Shown here in pieces: positions 13,617 through 26,096 of a DNA stretch of 64,000 nt. The stretch spans positions 146,489 through 210,488 of the forward strand of contig JH152902.1 in assembly GCA_000226015.1 (NCBI GenBank), read 5' to 3'. This DNA is from Mnemiopsis leidyi. Its lineage: Eukaryota > Ctenophora > Tentaculata > Lobata > Bolinopsidae. The translations under genes were made by a program, and so were the position numbers. Each line of letters opens with the position of its first letter. Within the stretch, counting starts at the first letter, position 1. The notes beneath the pieces were generated by a model. The model saw only the letters and a list, made by a program, of their open reading frames with translations. It had not been told where the DNA came from and searched no databases.

Positions 13617-13742
13617 ACAGACCAGTTCCGCTGGCCGTTCCGGAAGCCCGACATCATCACAGCTCCGATTATCCTCCGCAAGCTTCCCCACAATTTCACC
13701 CCGGCTAAATCTCCCTGATCGTCTCCCTTGCTCCATTTCAAC
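13617..13742 (-). CDS. Candidate first coding exon of a divergent minus-strand gene
   Basis: On the minus strand an ATG opens MEQGRRSGRFSRGEIVGKLA then EDNRSCDDVGLPERPAELVC and PA, ending near 13617 at a strong donor (CTGCAG then gtatgag) in phase 1. The composition looks like real protein and the local GC is raised. The start lies about 370 bp from the + strand ATG at 14115, giving a possible bidirectional promoter. No downstream minus-strand exon was recognised, so this stays a candidate; exon edges may be off by a few bases. Confidence 0.35.
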
Positions 13743-14114
13743 ATATATTTGGGATAATTTCGTGCAGTGGAAACGGCTTGTAACTAGATAATAGATTAAT
13801 AGCTCAATAATGACACCAGTACTGCTCAATCTGGGTGCGGGCTACCAGTAGTAGCAGTAGTCATTCCGCGTATATCCTGTTCTGATCTTCCAGCTTCCAG
13901 CTTGTACACGGCTAAATGAGGGCGGACACACGTGATTATTTCCTATTCTCTCTCTCTCGGCTGTGTGATTGTGCTGTGTTGCTCTGAGCTTGCATTTCTA
14001 GTGTTATTTTCCTCTGCTTTTTTAGTCGTGTCAGTCTACCCCTTGGGCGTGATGGACAGATGTCAGATCGTCTGTCCTCGTTTGTAAGCGTCATATCCTG
14101 CGGTTTGGTTCAAG

Positions 14115-14219
14115 ATGGCAGCTCGATCCGCGCAAGATTTCCTGCCCAAACTTGATTTGCAGCAGTTAAACAAGATCACTTTTTACAGATGTTGCTTCCT
14201 GGCGCATCCTGCCGGTGGT
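14115..14219 (+). CDS. Candidate first coding exon, N-terminus beginning MAAR (phase 1 exit)
   Basis: ATG in good context (caagATGG) opens MAARSAQDFLPKLDLQQLNK then ITFYRCCFLAHPAG, ending at a gttagt donor in phase 1. It lies in a GC-richer island with tct-rich upstream DNA, as expected of a promoter. Its phase would fit the phase-1-entering exons at 24218, 25976, 32931, 34932 or 41564. I do not recognise the sequence. Membership of the Kv locus 40 kb away is inference; it could belong to a separate gene. Confidence 0.4.
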
Positions 14220-15017
14220 TAGTACCTGCTGTGTGCTACTCTGGTGATGACAGCGAAAATTGCGCCGGATTTCGAATATCATTTTGCTTATTTTTTGAAC
14301 TGATGTCACTCATCACTTTATTAGGAATCGTGCTGTTGCAATGAAAATTAGGATTCTTTTAAGTGAAAACGCATTATTTGTTCTTGCAGAAATTATTTTT
14401 TTAATTATCAAATAATTTCGGAACTCGCATTGTTTACACAGTTAGGATGACTTATTTTCATCAGGTTCTTATTTCAATTCGCAAAACGTCATCTCATCAA
14501 AATTCTCTGTCAAATCGTAAAGAACCACTTAATCTAGAACTTTATCTGTAAGCTTCTGATGCCAACAAATTGATTATTGAACATCAAACCACAAAACACC
14601 ACAACAGAAGTCAGTTTTCTCACCACATGCCGTCTCAATCTTCCTCAATCGCTACAGTACTTGTGTTACAGTCATTGTGTTGCGAAATGAATAGTTGACC
14701 TGTTTACGGTTCCAACTGAAAACAAACATCGACCACAACCAAGCAGTTGGACCGACATTCTTCTCCTCGTGAATTCTCAATTCAGGAGAAATAGTCTCTT
14801 ATTCCGCACTGTTTGGGAACAGGTAGAAGTTTTATCGACTTAGTTGCTGGTTTAATACTTGCTAGTTCTAGTGAGGCCTAATTTGAACCACAGTGCTAAT
14901 TCAGCTTGGAAACTTCGTTTTTTCTTCTCTAATGTTGGTAACCATCTAACCAATCACTGCTATCGTGTGATTATTTTTTCACGTACACTATTATAATTCA
15001 GTGGAGCATATTATTCT
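14220..15017. other. Non-coding DNA after the candidate first exon
   Basis: Probably intronic to the 14115 exon if that is real. Nothing recognised. Confidence 0.5.
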
Positions 15018-15231
15018 TTGTTCCAATGTTTCCTCTTCCTGTTCCAATGTTTCCTCTTCCTGTTCCAATATTTCCTCTTTTTGTTCCAATGTTTCCTCTT
15101 CTTGTTCCAATGTTTCCTCTTCTTGTTCCAATGTTTCCTCTTCTTGTTCCAATGTTTCCTCTTCTTGTTCCAATGTTTCCTCTTCTTGTTCCAATATTTC
15201 CTCTTCTTGTTCCAATGTTTCCTCTTCTTTC
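15018..15231. repeat. 21-bp minisatellite (ttccaatgtttcctcttcttg)n
   Basis: About ten units, purine-rich on the minus strand. All three + frames and two minus frames are open because 21 is divisible by three. Confidence 0.95.
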
Positions 15232-18200
15232 CTCTTTCTTTCTCTCCTTTTTCAGTAGTGCATCTTCTACTAGTTCCGTTGTACCCTCTTCTTTCCCATT
15301 TTCTCCTGAAATTCAATACGGCACCAGTTCCTCCTAAGATTTGCAGCTATAAGTATGTTGCAAGAATGATGCTGAACTCATCCGTCTTATTTAAAACTGA
15401 TGAATTTGAAGACAACTGTTAAACCGTTCTTTTCCTGTTGTATCAGAAATACCATCAAAGCAATATTATATTTCTTAAAGGGGCAGCGCCAAAGCCAAAC
15501 TGCTGGGAGCGGAGCCCCCGTTCAAAGCAAGATTAAGGCTGGTCCAATAGAAACACCGTTTGTTGCCCACATTTACAAGGACACAATGTTGAGGTATAGG
15601 TTGATTAATCAAAAACAGCCTGTGTGTTATGAGGAGGTTATAACAATATAACGCGCTTGTACAGTTTATATGTTTTAAGTGTAGGTTCTACAAGGTTCTA
15701 ATTCATTTCACTGATCCATGTTTTGTCGAGGGCTTAAGTATAAGATCTTTCATTTTCTGCTATAAGCACTATTCAACTATTGTTTTACCAAGCATTTTCT
15801 GTTATTAGTACTATTGCTTTTGTACTGATGGGAAAGAAATATGATCTGCTAAACTTGGTGCTAATGTTACAAACATTTACTGGGCGTGTGCACTGAGTTT
15901 GGACTAGAGTTCACCTGCATTTCTTCAATTTGTGTACCTTTCAGGTCCATAGCTCTGTCCTCAACAGTTGTTTGTGATATATTAGAAATCTTACTAAAAT
16001 CTGCGACTAGTGGTATTATAGCCATACACAACAAGATACCTCTAATATATATTAGTTAAATATGTGATTTAGTGGGCTATATTATATGACGTTGTATACT
16101 CACTTACTAGGGTACCTTGCTGAAGTTGCATATTCTGTTTCCATGGTGCATCTGCATACTTCTAATAACTCGCTAAAAAGTATGATTTCGGCAGGGCGTA
16201 AGTCTAATTACCATGGCAATTATAGTTATCATGATTACAAGCTTGCTCTAGTACAAATACCGATGAACTATGAAGGAAATGGCCAGTACTATAATTATTT
16301 AAATTAAAGCTTGAGTTTTCTACAAGTACGAGGACGGGTATGTTTACGAGGCGATATTAACAAGGCTTGTTCTTCTTAATTGTCGTAATTCTCCTTTTTA
16401 CGAAAAACATGTGCCTCTCTTCAATTCACACTTTCCAGCTTTGACTTCTTCGTTATTTATTATTATTTATTATTCGTTATCATAATAAAGTTACGAGGAT
16501 GTAAAGCGAGACTTGTATGGAGAACGGTATTAAACTGGTGGGGAAGTGTTTCAAATTTGCTTTGACATGTGGCAGCGATTGACCGATGAGAAGCCAGGTA
16601 CGACAAATCGACCAATCAATATTGAGATATGCTCTCGCATGTCAGGACAAATTTGCGATTCTAGACCGAATTCATGATGAAGCTAGGATGATCAGGACTT
16701 GCTTTTTGTCACAGACAACTTCATTAATGTTACACTTTAAGACTAGTTGACTGATTAATATAGACAAGAACGATCAACAGTTGAGATTCTCGTTAAACTT
16801 GTCACCGCTAAATCCTACAAAAATAGAAGCGAAAATCGTCAGCTCAGCGGCCGGGACTATCCGCCAAGCTCGAACTCTTATTTCGTGTTTTTTCGAGTCG
16901 GTTTCAGGGTTTTTTTGAGTCGGTTTCAGGGAGTTTTCGAGTCGGTTTCACACCTTTTCCGCGTGAGTCGGGTGTTGTTGGGATCCATGTCTTGAGTTTC
17001 AGCCGGTTGTTAATGTTCTTGTTACTAAATGTTATGTTAGGTTTGTAGATATTGTCAACGATAATTTAGTTTTTATTTTTCGTGGTCTTCTAGAAAATGA
17101 CAACACGTCTGCTTATTAAAATTTTGATTTTAAAATTTTGGTTCGCTCGTCTTTGAGAGGAAAGTGCCACAAGGTAAAAAGCAACGAATTTCTTGACAAA
17201 GATTGAATTTAACAAAATCTTTGCATCTCTGCTTAATTGATCCAAACAACCCCGATTACGTTTGTCATTCTGAAATTTGAAGTTTTCTTTGTTTTGTCTG
17301 GTTGATTTGCTTACCAAGGCGTATCTAGATCGTTCAGGTTGAATTTTGATCCAGAAAGCTTTACTTTTTTTGTTGCCGCCAATACTCATCTTATCATCTA
17401 AACTTCAACCTAATTTATTTTTGATTTACTAAAATTTACACATTAGAAATCAAGATCTAGTAGGCGCGGCTATGGGAGTATAAGATCGATTCAGAAAGAA
17501 TGAAATGCCATTCGTAGGAACGCAACCTATAACTGGGTAATATGAAATATCACGTATCTTCACTAAATATAATTAGGCCTGATAAATATGTTCCTAATAA
17601 AGTCATTAGCACATCTGTAGGAAGTTATTATACACTTGTTGCTCAGTTAAACTTGCTAACTTGGATAACTCTAGATTCTATCTTAAGCTTGGTAGAAAGG
17701 TAGAAGCCTGCAAGCCTCAAGCCACCGTTTCGATATCGCAATGTCTCTCTCAATGAACATAGTTAGTGTTAATGGACAGGGAAACGGCAAAGAAATATGA
17801 AATGAAACGCTCACGTTTCAGTGACTATTTGTAAGCTTTCGAACATACACTGTGTTCATGGTTCACACTGAAAATATAATTATGTCCATCTATCTTATTA
17901 TGTCTATTACAAAAAGTAGTGTTAAGCGTTTATAAGCAGGGTTAAACGTGTATAACTATCATTTACACACGTAAGATATTAATTTAACTATTTAAGGTGA
18001 AAACGGGTATGTAACAAGTGGGGTAAATGTAGCTGCAGGAAGTCACACAGCTTATACTCTTGGCCCTCCGGAAATTAAGGTTCAGACACGTGCAGCTAAG
18101 TTGGAAATTATGGTTCAGACGCTGCTGCACGTGTTCGGCTGGGATAACCAGATCAGCGCTGCCGTATCAAGTAAACAAGTTGACTGATCAGTTATAACTC

Positions 18201-21200
18201 TTTTTGATGTGGACAGTTTTTCGTGATGCCGACTGAAAGTATTGTTAATCTGAGGGTTGGAGATCATGTTATGGATTTTCTTCGAATTAGTACTGTAGTA
18301 CTGTGGTTAACTTCGAGTGAAATCGGATTACTTTTGCTTGTGTGCGGACTGAGTTTTGTAAACATGTGCATCTCCATATTGATATAAAACAATTATTTGC
18401 GGCTCGTCAATATGCAGTTAACTTATTGAGTAAACTGAAGTCTTAACCGTATGTCTAACCATTGTCTAACTGCGTTAATATACGTTCCTTAAATAACTTT
18501 ATAAGATAATACGTTCGTACGTTTTATGATAAGCGTATAAATAATAAACTGTGAAAATTGGTGACAATACTAGCTTGCCTTGTTACTAGGAGCGACCCAC
18601 CAAAAAAGCAGCCACAAAACTTGTTTTCCGGGTACCGTTTGCCACATTGAGGTATTTATTTAAATCATTTTCGTTGGCATTATAATAATTCGGGTTATCC
18701 CTCCCCTTTCCTCCGCAATGCGTCTCCTGCAAGCCGTAAAAACATACACTAAGAAATGTTGTACCATGATTTGACAATGTTTACTGTATGGAAATAGCCT
18801 GGTCCCATTTTTGTTCCATTAATTTTTCGATTGTTTTGTCCTGTCGTGATCGACAGACACGATACAGATATAATTAGCCTATATTCTGGCAATACTGTAC
18901 TGTAAATCGGGTCCATTATTTACTCTCCAAGTCTCTGTTGATATACTCTTTACATATTCAGTAAGTCGATAATTTGATTTTCATCTTTTTCGAGTATTTT
19001 CTATTTTTCTAAGTTAAGTTTACAATCCTTGGTTCCTTAGCCTAATAACCCCTATTTTTCCTGCTCTTTTTACTGCGCTGTGAATTTATTTTGGTGCATC
19101 TGTATACTTTCCTGAAAACATCAATTTTATTGGAGATCGCACTCAACAGAAATCATTTGTTTGGCTAGACAGAGAAACACACAAATTCTTGAGTGTATAC
19201 TTCGTTGTATTTGTAATTGAAGTGTTGCAATAGTTTGAAACTCAACAGATTTTTCATTTTTTATATCGATTGTTTTGTCTGTGGAATGAATATAATTTTC
19301 ACTTTAATACTTCATCCTCGGAGTTTAAAAGTTTAAAGTGCAAAGTTAAACACACCTTCACTGAATCGTTAAAACTAATCTGCCACAATTCATTTCGCAT
19401 TTCTACAACTGTAAAGAGAAAGAGAACTATAGAACTAAATTTACAAAACGGAAAATGAAAGCAATCTAAGTTTTTCTAAATTTCCATATTGATACAACTT
19501 GTAGAACCAAGCAAAGATAAAAGAGCTGTAGTGCCGTAGATGATGTGTTGTAGTCACTTAGTCAGTCTGTCAGTCTGTCAGTCTGTCAGTGTGCGGCAGT
19601 GAGTCTCAAGGAAGTTCAATATCATTATTAATTGGAGATACTTTGTCGGAAACGGGAACTTTATTGCAACATTTGCAGAGATCCATATACATGTATCTAG
19701 ATTCGGCACAAGTGGTCTTTAAGTTATAATAACTGCGATGTCGAACAGATTTTGTTCACAGTCACTGTTTTCTTCAATCTTGGTTTCTTTCGGCAATTTT
19801 AATTTTTGTACCATTTGATTCCACAACCTTCCATTCATAATTTGACCGTATTTATTTGACAGAGTACACCGCACTATTCATTTGACCAAGTGAGCAAGTG
19901 CTAAGTAGTGCTAAGTAATAATGCTAAGTGGTCGGCACGTTAATTTCGTATTTAGTGCTGACAGCGAGCTTAGACAAAACGACTTTTTCCTAGACAGCGG
20001 AATTATTGCTTGGCTATTTGGTAGTTGGTTCATCACTGACCGGCTATTCGCCGGCAATAAGCCAGTCTTAATGAGACGATTTCACCTGATCTGTTAACCC
20101 GCCTTCACCTGTAACCGCTCGCAGCTTGTACTTGTTAATACAGCTCTCGGGACTTTATACGTCAAAATTTGGATTGCAGAAGACTGAAGTGGGCTTATAA
20201 CTTTACAGCAATCAGGCGAAATTCGGGGAAACTTGCATTTAATTTCAGGTAGTCAGCCAGCTGTAATGCTCTTGTCACTAAAATAATACTAGAGCAGGCT
20301 GTGTGGAGTGACTGTGTAGTAGTGACTGTGTGCACTGTGCAGTGACTGTGTGACCAGGCGAGACGGAGATTATTTCCCCTATATCTGGTTATGTCCGCTG
20401 TAAATTTACTTGTTGCTTTGCGCCTAGCATCAGCTTAAGTCAAGACATTGTTCAAATTATCTGCCTTCTGTGTATCATAGTTGTTGTGTGTGTTGTGTGT
20501 GCCGACTGATGTTTAGTTGAGTAGATGAAATTGTAGATGTGTATAGTGTATATTGTGCATTGTATAATGTACAGTGTATAATGTACATCGAGTACATATT
20601 TGTGTTCAACGCTTAAGTATTGATTTGAATTATTTCTTGAAAATTTGCATCGTGCAGTATCATAAGAAATTTAACATATTATTTATTTCATTACAGCTCT
20701 GCGACAAACCTAATTCAAAACACTTTGAAAAAGTGACAAATAACGGTAACATGTAATAGATCAGTTGAAATTGGAATGATTTACGTAAGGGTGCGATCAT
20801 TTACTAGATTAGTGGAATACTTGTTAAGAAAAACGGCCTCTGATTGGCTAACTCGGCACCAGGTCTATTTTCTCAGACCTTTGAAGTTTAAACATACTCT
20901 TTATGCTGCTGTGATACACTGAAAAAAGTGAGACCGTGAGAAAATTATGATAGTTTAAATGTCTTACTTGAAAATTTCGGAAGATTTGTTACAAACAAGG
21001 GAGCTTGCTCACTTCTTTTTGATCTTTTTCGTCCTTTACAAAAAAAAATCATTAGACTTACACAGTAAAATGATCCTGTCCTCTTACAAAATTCTGCTCA
21101 TGGTCCTGCCATCCTAGCAGCTGAGTCTTCCAGCAGATCTTCATCAGCTAGATCGTATACTTCTTACCACCTCAGTATAACTATATAGTTTTAATAGATC

Positions 21201-21540
21201 AGCAGTCTCATTGCATTACAGAGTTACAGCCTGTATCCTAGTTTTGGTATGAATAAATGCATGGCCTTACCAGTGATCTCATTGTCAGTGCTTATGTAGA
21301 CTTTCACAATGAGCTTGGTCGGCTGCACCTGTTCTCATACCTTATAAATTAAAACATGGCATTGTTCTCCCTTTTTGTGCTAGTTTAGGCACTTACATAC
21401 ATAAATAGGTTGGGAGGTTTGTAATATGTGCATGTGCGCGTGGTATCTGACAGCTGTTTTACTGTTTAGTTGTTAGTCAATACGACAATGTTATTTGTGG
21501 TAAACTATTGCCTTGCGTTGCGGCCCATTTGCGCGCGGGG

Positions 21541-21559
21541 GCTGCCGCTTCGCGGCAGC
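21541..21559. repeat. GC-rich hairpin
   Basis: GCTGCCGC-ttc-GCGGCAGC: perfect 8-bp stem with a 3-nt loop, preceded by gcgcgcgggg, in otherwise AT-rich DNA. Confidence 0.8.
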
Positions 21560-22538
21560 AGGTCAGGCAACGTCTGACAAGTAAACTAAATAAAGCTTTC
21601 GCTTCCATTTTTCAAAATTCTCCTTTCTGCAAAAGTCGTGGTTTTATAACGTTTAAGTTAGTTTAAAGATAAGACTTATTTAACAGTTTACTTAATTACC
21701 CAAAGTTATGTTATTCAGATAGAATATAATTATATATTTTCCCAGTCATAATTGTATCAAGGAAATTGTCCTTAAAGTTCCGAACATCCTCATCACAATC
21801 CACTACTACTGCCTAAAGCAGCCAGACTCTATAACCACCCGATCACATCATTTCTTTCAATTAGACCACAGCTCAACATTTCCCCTGATTTGCGAGTTAT
21901 CGGCCCTCTTAAATGTACACACTAACGGCAATATGAATACTCTATCGAAGCTCTGATGTCGCTGTAGCTACTCGGAAGTTGAGTGGCTATCCACGATTTA
22001 TTGATTTATTGACTTGTAGAATGTAGACACCATTGTGAATTGGTGTTCCGTATTTCAATATTTTTCGATTGCGAGCTGCTGGTTAAATTTTTTGGTGTTC
22101 GATCGTTTGTTCGAATTTCGATCGTTTCTGAATTGTTCTTCTGTCTCTTTCGAGAACCTTAAATTTAGGTTATCTCTGATTTTGATTGTAATGTCGACGA
22201 AAAACTTATGTCTTGTGTCTCTAAGTTTAGGACAATTGGCCGCATGATCAATTACTAGATTATTCTGATTTTCAACAAATGTCAGGGTTAACTGGAACTT
22301 TCCTGGACCGAGCTAGTGTATTTAACTCAAAACAAGCCACTTGAAACAAACTTAACTCTAAGTATATCCGAGGTTTTAAATCGACTTGCCGTAAATTTCT
22401 ATAAAACTAAGAATAAACCGGTCATTTTCCAGAACCCAAGAATCAAGATTGCAATTCCAAAGTCTGGTTTACCGAGTATAATTGGCAGGCTCTCTTCTTA
22501 TCTCTCTATTTCTTTCAACTTCTCTCTATTTCTTTTCA

Positions 22539-22539
<1 letters not shown>

Positions 22540-22592
<53 letters not shown>

Positions 22593-22595
22593 CTN

Positions 22596-22659
<64 letters not shown>

Positions 22660-22670
22660 NNNNNNNNNNN

Positions 22671-22756
<86 letters not shown>
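22540..22756. repeat. (TC)n microsatellite with assembly gap
   Basis: Nearly pure TC repeat, one ambiguous base at 22595 and a 10-N gap at 22660-22669; true length unknown. Confidence 0.98.
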
Positions 22757-22757
<1 letters not shown>

Positions 22758-24007
22758 CTCCCCTCCTTACTCCACTGAAGCACTAAGGACACCCGAAGTT
22801 GAAATTCTCCTTGCTTTTGTGGAGAAACGCCTAATTTACCCCTCCCCGAGCCAAGCAGCACAGATTCCCCTCCTTCCATCACGGTGGTTTGTGACGGAGC
22901 TCACACCATTACTGTAACTTTGTAACTTGTTGTAACACAATATGGTGCACACAGAAAAGTTCAACTCTCAATTATGCGGATGTTTAGGGGCAGGTCGTTG
23001 TTCCCGGCAACAACTGTGTCTTTAGACTGAACACACTTTATCATATTATTGTGTGTATTTTAACCTAGATATGTAGTGAAGGATTATCCTGGCTGTGTGT
23101 TAGGATTATCATAATCACGTCTTAACGTCTAGCTTTTAAACCTACACCGTCTAGGGTATTTGTGTGTCAGGAGGCTTGTTATAACCTTGTTATAGTTAGA
23201 GCCAAGTTCAGTAGTTATATCAGAAATACGATTTGGTTTTTGTCAGTAGTTTTCAAAATAATTGTGTAAATACTCTTCATCTTGTGTTTAAAATCCCCAG
23301 CTTTTGTTTACAGTATTCCGCCTGTTGTCGTTTCTCACTGATCTGCTCCCTCTCACGTTTTGGCAGCAGTCCAAGTTTTCCCTAATCCCTGTCTTGGTAT
23401 TCTGGTTGGGTAATCCTGGTACATATACATTGTATAGCTGCCCCGAACAATGGACTAAGGGTGACTGTAGCATTGTGAGAATGAGAGGGATCCTGTGTAC
23501 CACTGTACCTGGCCCGGGTAGAACCAGGGCGTTCTTGTTGGCGGGGAAATTTCTTCCTTTATAGGTGTTTGTCATGGTTGATGGTCCAATCTTAGAATCT
23601 TGCTGGTTTTTGTTTGCTGTATATTGGTTTATTCATGGTTCACGGTCGCGCATCGTTTGGAATTGTTATATTTTAGATCATTGTAAACGTTTGTCGGTTA
23701 ATACGGTTTCATTATTCTTGTTTTATAGATTACATTGATTTGTTAAACTTTTATAATTTCACAGGATGCTAATTAAGAGCATGAAGAGGCAGTGATCCAA
23801 TCTGTTGGAACATTGATCAGTTCGTATAAGACCCAACACACAACCTCTCCAACTCCGACTAAAACAACTTCTTAAACTGATAGTTGCTGGTAAACACTGG
23901 AAATCTAAAGTCTTTCTCGGAGTGACCAATAGAAATCTCTCTAGTGTGAATCACGTGACAGAGCTTGTCGAATCAGGGATCAGTAACTTGTAGACCTTCT
24001 CGGTACC

Positions 24008-24044
24008 ATGGTGGTTATCGGCGGACGAGGTGCCCCAGGAAAAG
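24008..24044 (+). CDS. Candidate N-terminal exon, MVVIGGRGAPGK (phase 1 exit)
   Basis: ATG in good context (taccATGG) opens a 12-codon exon, MVVIGGRGAPGK, that leaves in phase 1 at donor gtaacc. The next exon (24218) is open in exactly the frame this phase requires. The product starts with a small hydrophobic patch followed by Arg/Lys. Likely start of a Kv N-terminal variant; transcript data would be needed to be sure. Confidence 0.5.
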
Positions 24045-24217
24045 GTAACCGTACTGTCAGAAGTGTTGTAGTATGTTTCTTTTTTATTTTGTTTTGGATG
24101 ATTTTGCTGCGAATTTTTTTAAAATCTTTTCGACTTACTCGCAACTTCAACCTTACTTCATCTAAGTTATTCTTAATTTTCTAAATATGCAAGATGTTTA
24201 TTAGCTAGACGTTTCAG

Positions 24218-24431
24218 AAAGAAAAAATGGAAAAAATGGAAGGATCAAAGTTATACCCATGCTGCAAAAACGTTCTTCCTCCTCAAGAATACGACCCCAA
24301 ACACTCACATCAATTCCCGAAGGTGGTGGAGGCGGTGGAGGCGGGAACCCTTTCTGTCGGAGTTCCGGCTACGGTCAACATATCACTGGCAGCAGGAAGT
24401 GGACCTCTGCAGATCCCTCTAGTAGAAACAG
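24218..24431 (+). CDS. Candidate N-terminal exon, basic Gly/Ser-rich (phase 1 to 2)
   Basis: Acceptor acgtttcag, donor AACAG|gttagt. Read from the 24008 exon it gives ERKNGKNGRIKVIPML, QKRSSSSRIRPQTL, a run of eight Gly, then NPFCRSSGYGQHITGSRKW and PSSRNR. It is disordered, basic and low in complexity, like the other proposed Kv N-termini. The exit phase is 2, fitting Kv exon 54107 or an extra exon at about 25693. A second open frame (MEKMEGSKLYPCC...) exits in phase 1; I prefer the first because it continues from a good ATG exon and resembles its neighbours. Confidence 0.5.
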
Positions 24432-24615
24432 GTTAGTGGAAATTCGTGAGTTTGTTTGTTTTCTCTCAGTTGTTCGTCGTGTGGTCGTGTCATGGTTTTT
24501 TAGAAATGTTTTTCTATGTTTCTAATTTATTTCAATTGCACCCCAACTTCAATAGAATTAGGATTAGTTTAGTTTGATACATATCATAAATATTGTTTTT
24601 GGCTCTGTCCAGCGT

Positions 24616-24776
24616 AGATCACGTGTATATTTGTAACACACGTGTATTTATTGCACACGTGACACGTGTATTCATTGCACACGTGTATTCATTGCACACG
24701 TGTATTTATTGCACACGTGTATATTTATTGTACACGTGTATATTTATAGCACACGTTTATCTTTTGAACACGTGAC
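24616..24776. repeat. Array of 17-19 bp units each carrying ACACGTGT/CACGTG
   Basis: About eight to nine imperfect units of the type gcacacgtgtatttatt, placing a CACGTG E-box every 17-20 bp in the intron after the 24218 exon. It could be a bHLH-factor binding cluster or a simple minisatellite. Confidence 0.8.
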
Positions 24777-25673
24777 TCCTGTATTCATTGGTTAAGTCCC
24801 AACTGTCGGTTAAGCAGTTAGAAACGTTAGGAAAGCAGTTAGATATTTATCATATATCAAGTCGGGTAAATTGATATTTACACTTCGAAAATTATTGTTT
24901 AGAATATCACCATGGTAGCCAGGGTTTTGCTAAATTACTGCAATAATCATAAATTTCTAAGCAATTTTGAGGTATTTTCATCATTTTAAATCTTTAAAAT
25001 ACTTATATATTTTTTCGATTTCACATATATGTGAACAGATAACTGTAAACTTGAGCAATCGCCATGGTTGGCCGTGTTTAGATAATCTAAAAATCATATC
25101 TTCTACTTCAAACCGTCTTAATTTGTTACCTGACGAGAAAATTCTCAATCTAGATTCTAGGTATGTAATAAAATCAAGTTTTACACTAATAAAAATGAAT
25201 CTTACAACCCGTGAAATTTAATTTTGTTAATTCCGTGTAATGAACAATATTTGGAAGGGCTAGATACATGACAGGATATGATCAAATTATCGGAGAAGAT
25301 AAAGTACATTGGTAATACTAGCCCCAGATAATTTAGATATAGTTACAACGCTAAACTTGGACGGATAACTAATTAGAATTCCACATTAAGGTCGTTTATC
25401 TTCATGGCAAATTTTGTTGTAGGCATTACTTTTAGCGATGTCGAACTATGAAGAAGTCATGCATTTTAACCGTTTTATTTATCAAGATATTTGCTTTTTG
25501 ATCAAAATCAGGAGCAAACTTTCTTTTGAACCTTGCTCATCGTGTATTTTATCGTTCAATTCTTATTTAAACCCGCACATGTGTATATCTCTTTTTCAAA
25601 TCAGCAAATTATTTCCGCAACGCGCTATTGTTTGCTCCAATAAGTTTACCTGCTCGAACAACTACCAGATAAA
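24777..25673. other. Intron-like AT-rich DNA
   Basis: Lies between the candidate exons at 24218 and 25674. Nothing recognised. Confidence 0.5.
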
Positions 25674-25842
25674 ATGGCAGCTGGGATCTCCAGCCTTATC
25701 GCCTCCTCCACTAAATACAGTCCTCAAGACGAGACAACCTTCACTCCGAGGACACCTCGCAGACAACCGAGATGCAGGCCCAGTTCCGGGTGTTCCTCAA
25801 ATTTATCTCCTGGTAGAACGTCAAGATTCGCCAACCCTGGAG
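25674..25842 (+). CDS. Candidate N-terminal exon, MAAGISSLIASS (phase 1 exit)
   Basis: ATG (aaaATGGC) opens MAAGISSLIASSTKYSPQDE, then TTFTPRTPRRQPRCRPSSG, CSSNLSPGRTSRFANPG, leaving in phase 1 at GGAG|gtatta. A hydrophobic/small-residue head is followed by an Arg/Pro/Ser-rich disordered stretch. An internal acceptor (ctccag, exon start 25693) would also join the 24218 exon in frame. The phase-1 exit fits the exon at 25976. Probably one of the alternative N-termini. Confidence 0.5.
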
Positions 25843-25975
25843 GTATTAAACAGAATTATACGTTCAATAATCGCAAGTGAAAGCTAACGGATTTTTGTAA
25901 TTCGATACTTAAAAAAGTTTTTTTAAACAGAAATTATAAGCCACACTGATTTTCTAAAGATTTAACTTTCTGGAG

Positions 25976-26096
25976 GTGTTCCTAACTCGCCCGGTACACA
26001 GAGGTTCCATCGTACTAGAAACTTTGATTCTCCTCGGATGGCGCCCAAGTTTACAAGATCGGTTACCCGGGATAGTGCGGATGGAATGGATGTTGT
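25976..26096 (+). CDS. Candidate N-terminal exon, Arg-rich (phase 1 to 2)
   Basis: Entered at ctttctggag in phase 1 it reads GVPNSPGTQRFHRTRNFDSP then RMAPKFTRSVTRDSADGMDV, leaving in phase 2 at a strong gtaagt donor. This matches the entry phase of the Kv exon at 54107. The acceptor is only moderate; a second one (cacag, start 26013) would need phase 0. Strongly basic and without hydrophobic segments, so cytoplasmic. Confidence 0.5.

Larger units (their letters stand above)
15232..24007. other. Long mainly non-coding stretch
   Basis: Possible but unproven coding pieces: + frame at 15477-15650 with a phase-2 gtatag donor at 15594; + frame ending SLKSMISAG before gtaagt at about 16197 (phase 1); minus frame 17090-17389 (MSIGGNKKSKAFWIKIQPER...) with a gtaagc donor; + frame from 18226 (MPTESIVNLRVGDHVMDF). 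Overlapping frames on both strands at 23288-23575 lie in GC-richer DNA. An 8-bp repeat (cagtctgt) occurs at 19562-19590, and (TC)n at 22540-22756. Confidence 0.45.

Noticed and set aside
15001-15422. Overlapping frames on both strands
   Set aside because: All open because the 21-bp repeat has a period divisible by three.
18226-18387. Frame MPTESIVNLRVGDHVMDF, superficially like the start of a T1 domain
   Set aside because: Lacks the rest of the T1 motif, runs on into a hydrophobic stretch with no donor, and the real T1 exons are found elsewhere.
22316-22882. Ser/Leu and Arg/Glu repeat frames
   Set aside because: Translation of the (TC)n microsatellite.
23288-23575. Open frames of 86 and 95 codons on opposite strands in GC-richer DNA
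   Set aside because: No domain, no clear splice pairing; strand cannot be decided. The minus frame has a possible gtacag donor, so a single exon is not excluded.
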